Assembly (NCBI GenBank): GCA_031279925.1
Contig: JAITHQ010000038.1
Span: 1 to 5,369 of the forward strand
Reading direction: 5' to 3'
From: Treponema sp.
GTDB taxonomy: Bacteria; Spirochaetota; Spirochaetia; Treponematales; Breznakiellaceae
Length of the DNA stretch: 5,369 nucleotides
Part shown: positions 1-5,310 of the stretch, piece after piece
Layout of the letters: each line of letters starts with the position of its first letter
Position numbering within the stretch: the stretch's first letter is position 1
The notes under the pieces: generated by a model
What the model saw: the letters and a program-made list of their open reading frames with translations, nothing else
What the model was told of the DNA's origin: nothing
The model's database searches: none
Program-made: the position numbers and the translations under genes

Positions 1-1673
1 TATTTTTGAAGAATAGTGACCAGGTCTTTGGAGCCAAGCCGGTCCAGTTCCGCAAGGTAGGTATTCCAGCCGTTGTTAAAATCACGGGCTCCGGTGATGA
101 ATTCCACGATTACCTGTTCCTTGAAAGGATTAAGCACCGCGTTGATATCCGCTACCCGAGCGTTGTCGGCGTCATCCATCGCTATAGGCGGAATAAAATG
201 TTCCGTTGGTATCGGCCATTGCAGTTGATCCTGGGCATAGTAATAGTTGTAAATCTCGTTGTAGGAACTGTTTTTCAGCATTATGTCCCGCAGTGCAGGC
301 TCGCCGGTTTCTATCCACCGGAGGGCTTCCTCAACCTGGTTGGCCTGCTCGCCAAGCCGGAACCTGCTGTCCCGGACCATCGGGTTATTCTGATTCCAGG
401 AGCCGTTCACCGGCTGGGCACTGAAGGTTACCAGCAGCTTGTAGATGGATTCGCCGCCCATGAGGGACTTGGTACCGGGATCCGGGTCTGTCCATGCAAG
501 GCCTTTGGCGCCGATATAGCCGTGCAGCTCATGATCAAAATCCAGCAGATAGTCATACAGGGCAATGGCCAGTTTCGGGTCCTTGCACTTGTTGGTGATA
601 AACATACCGGAGTACAGTATTGACCAGGGATCTTTGTTGGGAGAATACCGCTTGCCGTTTTTGCCGATCAGCGGAAGCAGGTGGAGGTATTCCAGCCAGC
701 GCTCGCTGCCCTGCCGGGCTACATCGCCGGACCAGTTCGACATACTAACGGCAAGAATTGGGTCGGCATTATCCGCCAATGCCCAGAGCTGATCCTTATT
801 CATGGAGAATGAGTTGGGGGCGATAAGTTTTTCCCGGTACAGGCTGTTCATATACTGCAGGGCTTCCTTGAATTGCGGGTCCCGGTATTGCTCAACTACT
901 TTTTTGTTATCAAGGCTCAGGCCGAAATAATCATCGGTCATAATGAAGGGCATATATGCCTTGGCAATGGCGGCTACCATCGCTTTCAAATCGTTCTTGG
1001 AAAAAGCCAGGGGAATCTCATCGTTTTTGTCCCCGTTGCCGTTCACATCGTTATCCCGGACATAGCGCAGATAGCCGGTAAACTCATCAAGCGTTTCCGG
1101 GCGCTTGAGCTTGTTATCCCGGATAAACGGCATATAGTACCAGCCCCGTCCGCCTGAGGAAATACAATGCAGACAATCGTTAACCTGGGGCAGTCCATAC
1201 AGCTTACCGTCCGGACCCCGCAGTTTTTCATTTAGCGCGGGATACGCCTGAAAAGCCTTGGCGATATTGGGATAACTCAAGGGATCATACTCATCCAACG
1301 GGATAAAAGTGCCCTGGGAAGCGTAATATGTCATGTCGTTCAGGTTGATCTTGTTCTCTCTGACAAAAATAAGATCCGGATAATCCCCTGACCCCAACAG
1401 CAGATTTAACTTTTCATTAAAGTCCGCATCACTGGTAGCGGTAAAGTTCAGGTTGATACCCGTCTCATCAGTTATCCGCTTGGTAAAAGAGTTATCCTTG
1501 TAATCATAACTGGACACCAGATTACTAAGGCCGCCGATAAATACCGAAAATGTTACCTTGCCGTCCGCAAGGCTCCCTTTTTTTCCGGTTCCAGACGCTG
1601 ATTTTCCCTTGCAGGCCGCTATTGATACAATCAATAATACCGCAAGAACAGCCACAAACATTTTTCTGTTCAT
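1..1673 (-). CDS. Extracellular solute-binding lipoprotein of an LplA-type carbohydrate ABC importer (3' end cut by window)
   Basis: This is the substrate-capturing lipoprotein of the importer, anchored outside the cytoplasmic membrane. The minus strand is open from ATG 1673-1671 to base 1, giving 557 complete codons. The start has AGGAGG (1681-1686) 7 nt upstream. Residues 1-20 are a signal peptide (MNRK, then a hydrophobic stretch to VSIAA) followed by lipobox Cys21. The mature protein has family 1 binding-protein features: LLLGSGDYPDLIF near residue 95, LYGLPQ near 158, a WYYMPFIRDNKLKRPETLDEF segment after Gly/Arg-rich residues near 175, and the acidic loop D209-V-N-G-N-G-D-K-N-D-E219, a calcium-loop-like motif recurrent in LplA-like proteins. 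The C-terminal FITGARDFNNGW and LDRLG segments are also typical, so only a few residues should be missing. Bases 2-1 read TA, so the next codon is Tyr or a stop. It is the last operon gene seen, behind a hairpin-rich leader. The sugar specificity is not readable. Confidence 0.93.
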   Translation of the reverse strand, partial: MNRKMFVAVLAVLLIVSIAACKGKSASGTGKKGSLADGKVTFSVFIGGLSNLVSSYDYKDNSFTKRITDETGINLNFTATSDADFNEKLNLLLGSGDYPDLIFVRENKINLNDMTYYASQGTFIPLDEYDPLSYPNIAKAFQAYPALNEKLRGPDGKLYGLPQVNDCLHCISSGGRGWYYMPFIRDNKLKRPETLDEFTGYLRYVRDNDVNGNGDKNDEIPLAFSKNDLKAMVAAIAKAYMPFIMTDDYFGLSLDNKKVVEQYRDPQFKEALQYMNSLYREKLIAPNSFSMNKDQLWALADNADPILAVSMSNWSGDVARQGSERWLEYLHLLPLIGKNGKRYSPNKDPWSILYSGMFITNKCKDPKLAIALYDYLLDFDHELHGYIGAKGLAWTDPDPGTKSLMGGESIYKLLVTFSAQPVNGSWNQNNPMVRDSRFRLGEQANQVEEALRWIETGEPALRDIMLKNSSYNEIYNYYYAQDQLQWPIPTEHFIPPIAMDDADNARVADINAVLNPFKEQVIVEFITGARDFNNGWNTYLAELDRLGSKDLVTILQK

Positions 1674-1772
1674 TCGTTTTCCTCCTGAAATTTGTATGTT
1701 ATCGCCTGAGCGACTAACACCGTATTTGTTCCTCACTCTTTAAGTGAGCCAGCGTCTCACTCCTTGAGTGAG
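1674..1772 (-). repeat. Hairpin-rich leader before the binding-protein gene, with a tandem 24-bp duplication
   Basis: Two nearly identical stem-loops lie in tandem. Copy B is CTCACT (1756-1761) with AGTGAG (1767-1772) and a 5-nt loop, and it overlaps the last codons and stop of the upstream permease. Copy A is CTCACT (1732-1737) with AGTGAG (1743-1748), also with a 5-nt loop. The first 19 nt of the units match at 17 positions, and the two differences fall in the loops. A third stem-loop is GTTATCGC (1698-1705) with GCGA and TAAC (1710-1718), with one bulged C and loop CTGA. The ribosome-binding site AGGAGG (1681-1686) is left single-stranded. By inference the hairpins protect or process the mRNA so that the binding protein can be made at a different level from the permeases. 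None is followed by a U-tract, so they do not look like terminators. Confidence 0.75.
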
Positions 1773-2680
1773 CCGATCATCATGCCGCGGATAAAATACT
1801 TCTGGATAAACGGGTACAGCGCCATCATGGGCAGCGCTCCGACCACCAAAACCGCGTAACGGAGCTGCTGCAAAATATTTTGCATATTCTGTACCCGCGC
1901 CGGATCCATCGCGGCCAGCATTTCCGGCGGCATTTGGGCAATAAACAGAATGTCCCGCAGCACCATCTGAAAATTGAATGTCGCCGGTTTGGTTAAATAG
2001 AGCATTCCGTTAAAATAGCTGTTCCATATATTGACCGCGTTAAACAGGACCATGACGGCAATAACCGGCGTTGCCAGCGGGATAGCGATGGAAAAAAAGA
2101 AACGAATATCACCGCAGCCGTCTATATGAGCGGCATCCAGAAGGCCGGCGGGCAGGGAATTCTGAAAATAGGACTTTACAATGATCATGTTGTAGCACGA
2201 AAACATAAAACCCAGTATCAGCGACAGCCTGCTGCCTACCAGATGCAGGTCCCGCATCAAAAGGTAGTTGGGAATAATACCGCCGTTAAAAAACATGGTT
2301 ACGCAAAAAACAATGACAAAGATTTTTCGGCCCGGCAGTTCCCGGCGGGACAGCGGATAGGCCGCAAGGAGCAGCAAGGTTACCGACACCACAGTCCCTC
2401 CTGCCACATAGATCAGAGAATTGAAAAAAGAACTGCGTAAAAGGCCGTGTTCAAAAACGGCGTTATACGCTTTTAAGGTAAAATCCACCGGCCACAGAAA
2501 CACCCGCCCCTGCAAAATGGCGGAAGCGGAACTGAAAGAACAGCTCACGGCATACACCAGGGGATACATAATCGACACAAACGAAAGGACCAGAAAAGCC
2601 ATGCAAAAAAACCTGAAGCTCCATTCCCCCCGCCCGTACTTTTGAGAAGATTTGTTATGCGCCATTGTTATACTCTTCAT
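1757..2680 (-). CDS. Carbohydrate ABC transporter permease, LplC/YtcP type (CUT1)
   Basis: This is one of the two membrane-spanning subunits forming the importer channel. The 307-residue protein has hydrophobic segments near residues 24-48, 87-109, 119-142, 149-170, 197-218 and 274-292, fitting six membrane helices. The EAA coupling loop that docks on the ATPase is LLDAAHIDGCGD (180-191), followed by IAIPLATP (198-205), with the conserved DAA, DG and P present. The C-terminus YPFIQKYFIRGMMIGSLKE is the hallmark ending of this family. The start at 2680 has AAAGG about 6 nt upstream (AAAGGCGGTATATG) and lies 12 nt after the stop of the upstream permease. A second ATG at 2665 with GAAGAG before it is a possible alternative that would remove five residues. 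Its last codons (GSLKE-stop) are repeated in frame immediately downstream. Function is certain at family level; the substrate is unknown. Confidence 0.95.
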   Translation of the reverse strand: MKSITMAHNKSSQKYGRGEWSFRFFCMAFLVLSFVSIMYPLVYAVSCSFSSASAILQGRVFLWPVDFTLKAYNAVFEHGLLRSSFFNSLIYVAGGTVVSVTLLLLAAYPLSRRELPGRKIFVIVFCVTMFFNGGIIPNYLLMRDLHLVGSRLSLILGFMFSCYNMIIVKSYFQNSLPAGLLDAAHIDGCGDIRFFFSIAIPLATPVIAVMVLFNAVNIWNSYFNGMLYLTKPATFNFQMVLRDILFIAQMPPEMLAAMDPARVQNMQNILQQLRYAVLVVGALPMMALYPFIQKYFIRGMMIGSLKE

Positions 2681-2692
2681 ATACCGCCTTTA

Positions 2693-3655
2693 TTAAAACA
2701 GGCTTTCGCCGGAGAGCTTGCGGGCAACCTGGTTGACCAGCAGGGTAAGCAGTACGCCAACCACGTTCTGAAACAGGCCGATTGCGGTGCCAAAGGAATA
2801 ATCCGCCCGGCTGCTGATAAGGCTGCCGCCTCCCAAACCTACCTTGTATACATAGGTAGTAATAATTTCCGAGGCGCTTAAATTCTGGGGAGACTGCAGC
2901 AGATAGGTTTTTTCAAAATCTCCGCCCAAAAGACCGCCTACGCTCAGGATCAGCATGATAATGATGATGGGCCTGATGGTAACCAGATCGATATGCCAGA
3001 TACGCTGCCAAATAGTCGCGCCGTCAATGACCGCCGCTTCGTGATAGGTAGGGTCCACTGCGGCCAGGGAAGAGATATAAATAATCGCCGAATAACCGGT
3101 CGCCTTCCAGACGTTGGACCAGGCGTAGACATGGGGAAACATGGCCGCCTCTCCCAGAAAATTGATCTCCTCAAGTCCCAGGGAGCGCAGCAAAATATTA
3201 ATTCCGCCGCTCCGCATATTGAGCAGTTGGCTTATCAGGCCGACCAGCAGCACCGCTGACAAAAAATACGGGGCAAAGGTAATGGTCTGGGTAATTTTTT
3301 TAAAATGGATATGCCTGTTATGGTTGATACATATTGCCAGAATCAAGGGGAACGGAAAACTGATAAGCAGGGTATAGACGCTCAACAGCAGGGTGTTGTA
3401 CATAATGACTTTGAAATTCGGGGAATTGAAGAAACGCTGAAAATTGTACAGTCCCACCCAGGGGCTGCCCCAGACACCGTCACGGGGAGAAAAGCGCTTG
3501 AAGGCCATCAACACGCCGTAAATAGGTATATAATTGAAAATGAACACGTATACCAGTGGGATACTCAACAGCAGATACAGGCCCCGGCAGTTCCATATCC
3601 TCCTGGTTATGGAAGCGGAATTATATAATGGGGGGTAAATCACATTTTTCTTCAT
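2693..3655 (-). CDS. Sugar ABC transporter permease, LplB/UgpA type (CUT1)
   Basis: This is the partner membrane subunit of the importer. From ATG 3655 it is 320 residues, the usual LplB size. A short cytoplasmic tail precedes hydrophobic segments near 24-44, 85-110, 124-146, 175-197, 226-245 and 287-308. The FNYIPIYGVLMAFKRF stretch (40-55) and WVGLYNFQRFF (66-76) are typical of LplB proteins. The EAA loop is YHEAAVIDGATIWQRIWHID (204-223); the usual following LP is LV (L224-V225), a small departure. The reading frame continues upstream to 3811, but I place the start at 3655: AGGGG (3663-3667) is 7 nt upstream, the extra N-terminal residues look unlike the family, and the ATG overlaps the hydrolase stop as ATGA, implying translational coupling. 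Its stop is 12 nt before the second permease, so the two should be made together. Confidence 0.95.
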   Translation of the reverse strand: MKKNVIYPPLYNSASITRRIWNCRGLYLLLSIPLVYVFIFNYIPIYGVLMAFKRFSPRDGVWGSPWVGLYNFQRFFNSPNFKVIMYNTLLLSVYTLLISFPFPLILAICINHNRHIHFKKITQTITFAPYFLSAVLLVGLISQLLNMRSGGINILLRSLGLEEINFLGEAAMFPHVYAWSNVWKATGYSAIIYISSLAAVDPTYHEAAVIDGATIWQRIWHIDLVTIRPIIIIMLILSVGGLLGGDFEKTYLLQSPQNLSASEIITTYVYKVGLGGGSLISSRADYSFGTAIGLFQNVVGVLLTLLVNQVARKLSGESLF

Positions 3656-4566
3656 ACTATTGCCCCTGAGTGTAAGAGCGCCGGGGCTCCGCGCCTGGCT
3701 TTGATATAGGCCCGGCTGCGGTTCTGATAATCCCGCAATGGTTCTATGCCGTATTTTTTGCAGGTTTCCCGCACGTGTATTTCCGCTGAACCGGAACTGA
3801 GCAGGAACCATTCTTCCCGCTCATTATTCTGTTCGAGCCGTATGCCGGGATTTTCCGCGAGCATTTTCTGCACTTTATTCTTATTGAAGTTGTGATGACA
3901 GATAAGCTTGTCAATATCCACGGCGGCACGGGCGATCAGGGTTTTGCCTGTATCGCCCCGGACATACTGAATTTCCCTGCCGGCAATGTCAAACACCGCA
4001 CAATCAGGAAAGCGGGTGCAGGACACTATCGTGTAATGGTGGTTGAGCGCGTGGGCTGCAAGCTGCCGGCCCGCCGAATAGGCGCTGGGGAAGAACACGA
4101 TGTCGGCGTCCTTGTCGGCAAGGTCGCGCCAAATCTCCGGAAAGTTGGCGTCAAAACAGATGAGCGCCCCCGCCCGGCCAAAATCGGTATCGCACACCGC
4201 TGTGCGGGAGCCGGGAACGGTATTAAAGCTGCCGCCGCAAATGGGGAATTCATTCCAATAGGGAAATATTTTTTCATACCTGAAGAGCGTCCGGCCCTGG
4301 CGGTCAAACAGCATGGCGGTATTAACCGTTTTGGCATCCGCGATGTTAATGATCAGCGGGCAGAGTATGTGGGTATTGCCCTGCCGGGCGAGATTTTTCA
4401 CCGCTTCCAGAAAGGGGTCATCCGGGTTGTAGGCCCTGGTGTCGATAAAACACTCGGGGAGCAACACAATATCTTCGTTCCCCTGGAGATTTTCTTCGAT
4501 TGCCCGCAGCACTGCCGCTTCTTCCTGGTTGTACATTGACAGGGCAAGGATAGAGAATAATTTCAT
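3652..4566 (-). CDS. Carbon-nitrogen hydrolase, nitrilase superfamily
   Basis: This is a cytosolic amidase-type enzyme that cleaves non-peptide C-N bonds of amides, N-carbamoyl compounds or similar through a Cys-Glu-Lys triad. The whole triad is visible: Glu38 in LLPECF, Lys99 in RYEKIFPYWNE and nucleophile Cys137 in GALICFDANFPE. Glu106 matches the additional conserved glutamate. The fold-typical segments ILCPLIIN (67-74), VNTAMLFDRQGR (81-92) and DIVFFPSAY (155-163) follow in order. From ATG 4566 it is 304 residues, somewhat long; the part after about residue 225 is a Lys/Glu-rich C-terminal extension I cannot assign. AGGAGAG (4573-4579) with a 6-nt spacer fixes this start; the longer reading to 4608 would begin upstream of the predicted transcription start. 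There is no signal peptide. It is the first gene of the operon, coupled by ATGA overlap to the permease. Substrate is unknown: N-carbamoylputrescine amidase-like, omega-amidase-like and other branches cannot be separated by eye. Confidence 0.93.
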   Translation of the reverse strand: MKLFSILALSMYNQEEAAVLRAIEENLQGNEDIVLLPECFIDTRAYNPDDPFLEAVKNLARQGNTHILCPLIINIADAKTVNTAMLFDRQGRTLFRYEKIFPYWNEFPICGGSFNTVPGSRTAVCDTDFGRAGALICFDANFPEIWRDLADKDADIVFFPSAYSAGRQLAAHALNHHYTIVSCTRFPDCAVFDIAGREIQYVRGDTGKTLIARAAVDIDKLICHHNFNKNKVQKMLAENPGIRLEQNNEREEWFLLSSGSAEIHVRETCKKYGIEPLRDYQNRSRAYIKARRGAPALLHSGAIV

Positions 4567-4584
4567 AACCAGCTCTCCTGGAAA

Positions 4585-4598
4585 ATATACATGTATAT
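4585..4598. promoter_or_regulatory. Candidate operator 1: perfect 14-bp palindrome over the operon start site
   Basis: ATATACATGTATAT is exactly self-complementary and abuts the -10 box of the leftward promoter, covering the predicted +1. This is a classic place for a repressor to block initiation or promoter clearance. It shares the 10-mer TACATGTATA (4588-4597) with the second palindrome at 4667-4690. The binding regulator is not in the window and its family cannot be assigned. A chance A/T-rich palindrome remains possible, but the shared 10-mer makes it less likely. Confidence 0.6.
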
Positions 4599-4627
4599 AT
4601 ATTACCATTAAACTTCGCCGATGTCAA
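4599..4627 (-). promoter_or_regulatory. Sigma-70 promoter of the transporter operon
   Basis: On the minus strand the -35 box is TTGACA (4622-4627, perfect consensus), the spacer is exactly 17 bp (4605-4621), and the -10 box is TAATAT (4599-4604). Directly upstream (about 4628-4660) is a run of T-tracts and A-tracts resembling an UP element. The predicted transcription start is near 4592, giving a leader of about 26 nt that contains the AGGAGAG ribosome-binding site of the hydrolase. Such a strong core promoter suggests that control depends on repression, consistent with the palindrome over the start site. Confidence 0.85.
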
Positions 4628-4634
4628 GAATTTT

Positions 4635-4663
4635 TTTACAATATTTAAAAAAAATTGTATGAA
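4635..4663 (+). promoter_or_regulatory. Possible divergent rightward promoter
   Basis: TTTACA (4635-4640, five of six consensus bases) is followed by a 17-bp spacer and TATGAA (4658-4663, four of six). Transcription would start near 4670, inside the second palindrome. The tract is A/T-rich, so weak promoter-like matches are expected by chance; the palindrome placement gives it some support. Confidence 0.3.
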
Positions 4664-4666
4664 TTA

Positions 4667-4690
4667 AGAGTACATGTATACATTAACTCT
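4667..4690. promoter_or_regulatory. Candidate operator 2: imperfect 24-bp palindrome
   Basis: The core ATGTATACAT (4674-4683) is a perfect palindrome. The flanks AGAGT (4667-4671) and ACTCT (4686-4690) pair about the same centre (4678/4679), leaving only two mismatched pairs of twelve. It contains TACATGTATA (4671-4680), identical to the 10-mer in operator 1 and 83 bp from it, close to eight DNA turns. It lies just downstream of the candidate rightward promoter. A looping or cooperative regulator could use both sites; this is inference. Confidence 0.5.
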
Positions 4691-4784
4691 GGGAAATGTC
4701 TTGTATTTGTTTAGTATTGGAGTTATGCTGGCATTTATGGAAAAGATGTTATATGACATGGCGGCTAAGATGGCTGGAAAATAA
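4674..4784 (+). CDS. Possible 36-residue membrane miniprotein
   Basis: ATG 4674 opens a 36-codon frame ending at TAA 4782-4784. The product starts MYTLTLGNVLYLFSIG; residues 4-21 are hydrophobic and could form one membrane helix, and the rest (MEKMLYDMAAKMAGK) is amphipathic and lysine-rich, resembling a natural small membrane protein. Against it, the only ribosome-binding match is AAGAG (4666-4670) with a 3-nt gap, and the transcript from the candidate promoter would be nearly leaderless. An internal start at ATG 4725 is also possible. Past the stop the same frame continues for 17 sense codons (WNKNLLDKWIDKIKLNG) to TAG, so it may be a broken remnant. No family recognised. Confidence 0.22.
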   Translation: MYTLTLGNVLYLFSIGVMLAFMEKMLYDMAAKMAGK

Positions 4785-4812
4785 TGGAATAAAAATTTAC
4801 TGGATAAATGGA

Positions 4813-4841
4813 TTGACAAAATAAAATTAAATGGATAGTAT
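4813..4841 (+). promoter_or_regulatory. Promoter of the small plus-strand gene
   Basis: TTGACA (4813-4818, perfect -35) is followed by 17 bp and TAGTAT (4836-4841, four of six). An overlapping TATAAA (4839-4844) is closer to consensus but 20 bp away. The start site would fall near 4848, immediately before the AAGGAG ribosome-binding site, giving a very short leader. Because these boxes overlap the upstream in-frame ATG at 4831, they favour ATG 4861 as the real start. Confidence 0.45.
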
Positions 4842-4860
4842 AAAATTACAAGGAGTTTTT

Positions 4861-5301
4861 ATGTTGTTTTTTAAGGAAAAAATCAATTATGACATTGTTA
4901 TTTTGAAGAATATATGTAAAAAATTACCGGATAAATATAATTATATAAAAAAACAAGTTGATGAGGGTATAATTTCAGGGTTGGAAAAAGACAAAAGAAA
5001 TAATTTCCGCCAGTTAAAATTTGATGTTAATTTACTCAATAAATATGAAAATAAAAAATATCCAGAATTTTCTATTGAGAATATTATTTTGAAACATAAA
5101 AAGTCAAATGAAAATATTACCGCATCAATATTTATTGCTTATGGCTTATTAATAGGTTATGATATAAATATTAATAGTGTTTCTGAAATAGATTTAGAAA
5201 ATATTGACATGGACAATATAAAGGAAAAACATAGTTTTGATGAATCAATAAAAAAGTCAAGTACCACCGGCATAGCCGGTGGCTTGAGGAAGCCCCCTTA
5301 A
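4861..5301 (+). CDS. Hypothetical protein, A/T-rich, C-terminus supplied by a hairpin repeat
   Basis: I do not recognise this gene. From ATG 4861 the product is 146 residues; AAGGAG (4850-4855) with a 5-nt spacer fixes the start, and the in-frame ATG at 4831 lies in the promoter. There is no signal peptide. Residues 10-60 look helical and lysine-rich (NICKKLPDKYNYIKKQ, then GIISGLEKDKRNNF), residues 88-104 are hydrophobic (ASIFIAYGLLIGYDIN), and 107-130 are acidic. Size, composition and the GLLIGY strand recall small cytoplasmic immunity-like proteins of polymorphic toxin systems, but no toxin partner is visible, so this is only a suggestion. Codon use is strongly A/T-biased, unlike the operon to its left, which points to acquired DNA. 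The last 12 residues (TTGIAGGLRKPP) and the stop come from a G/C-rich double hairpin, so the native end has probably been replaced. Confidence 0.7.
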   Translation: MLFFKEKINYDIVILKNICKKLPDKYNYIKKQVDEGIISGLEKDKRNNFRQLKFDVNLLNKYENKKYPEFSIENIILKHKKSNENITASIFIAYGLLIGYDININSVSEIDLENIDMDNIKEKHSFDESIKKSSTTGIAGGLRKPP

Positions 5302-5308
5302 AGGGGGC
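5264..5308. repeat. G/C-rich double-hairpin element (REP-like or bidirectional terminator)
   Basis: Stem 1 is CCACCGGC (5264-5271) with GCCGGTGG (5275-5282), eight perfect pairs around loop ATA. Stem 2 is GCCCCCT (5292-5298) with AGGGGGC (5302-5308), seven perfect pairs around loop TAA. They are joined by CTTGAGGAA. The element is sharply G/C-rich against very A/T-rich flanks and sits between converging genes. Downstream U-runs are weak: TTT after stem 2 on the plus strand, and T6 (5255-5250) eight nt after stem 1 on the minus strand. It could therefore terminate in either direction, but its paired-hairpin layout also resembles REP/BIME elements or IS200/IS605-type ends. The structure is certain; its function is not. 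Confidence 0.7.
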
Positions 5309-5310
5309 CT

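Noticed and set aside
6..623. A 205-codon plus-strand open frame
   Set aside because: It lies antisense to the binding-protein gene, has no ribosome-binding site and gives a product without family features; it is a shadow frame.
1732..1772. CRISPR array
   Set aside because: There are only two 19-nt palindromic copies directly adjacent with a 5-nt gap, and one is coding; no repeat-spacer structure exists.
3656..3811. N-terminal extension of the first permease (start at 3811)
   Set aside because: It would overlap the hydrolase by about 160 nt, has no family similarity, and ATG 3655 has AGGGG upstream and an ATGA coupling overlap.
3892..4539. A 215-codon plus-strand open frame
   Set aside because: It is antisense to the nitrilase-superfamily gene, whose catalytic triad and ribosome-binding site show the minus strand is coding.
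4567..4608. Longer start for the hydrolase at 4608
   Set aside because: That codon lies between the -35 and -10 boxes of the promoter; ATG 4566 has a good ribosome-binding site and begins directly with the first beta strand.
4637..4659. Inverted repeat TACAAT...ATTGTA as a terminator or operator
   Set aside because: Six A/T-dominated pairs with an 11-nt loop in a poly-A/T tract are expected by chance; the tract is better read as an UP-like element and promoter spacer.
4696..4824. A 42-codon plus-strand frame starting MSCICLVLELCWHLWKR
   Set aside because: It overlaps the 4674 frame, is unusually rich in Cys and Trp, and lacks a ribosome-binding site.
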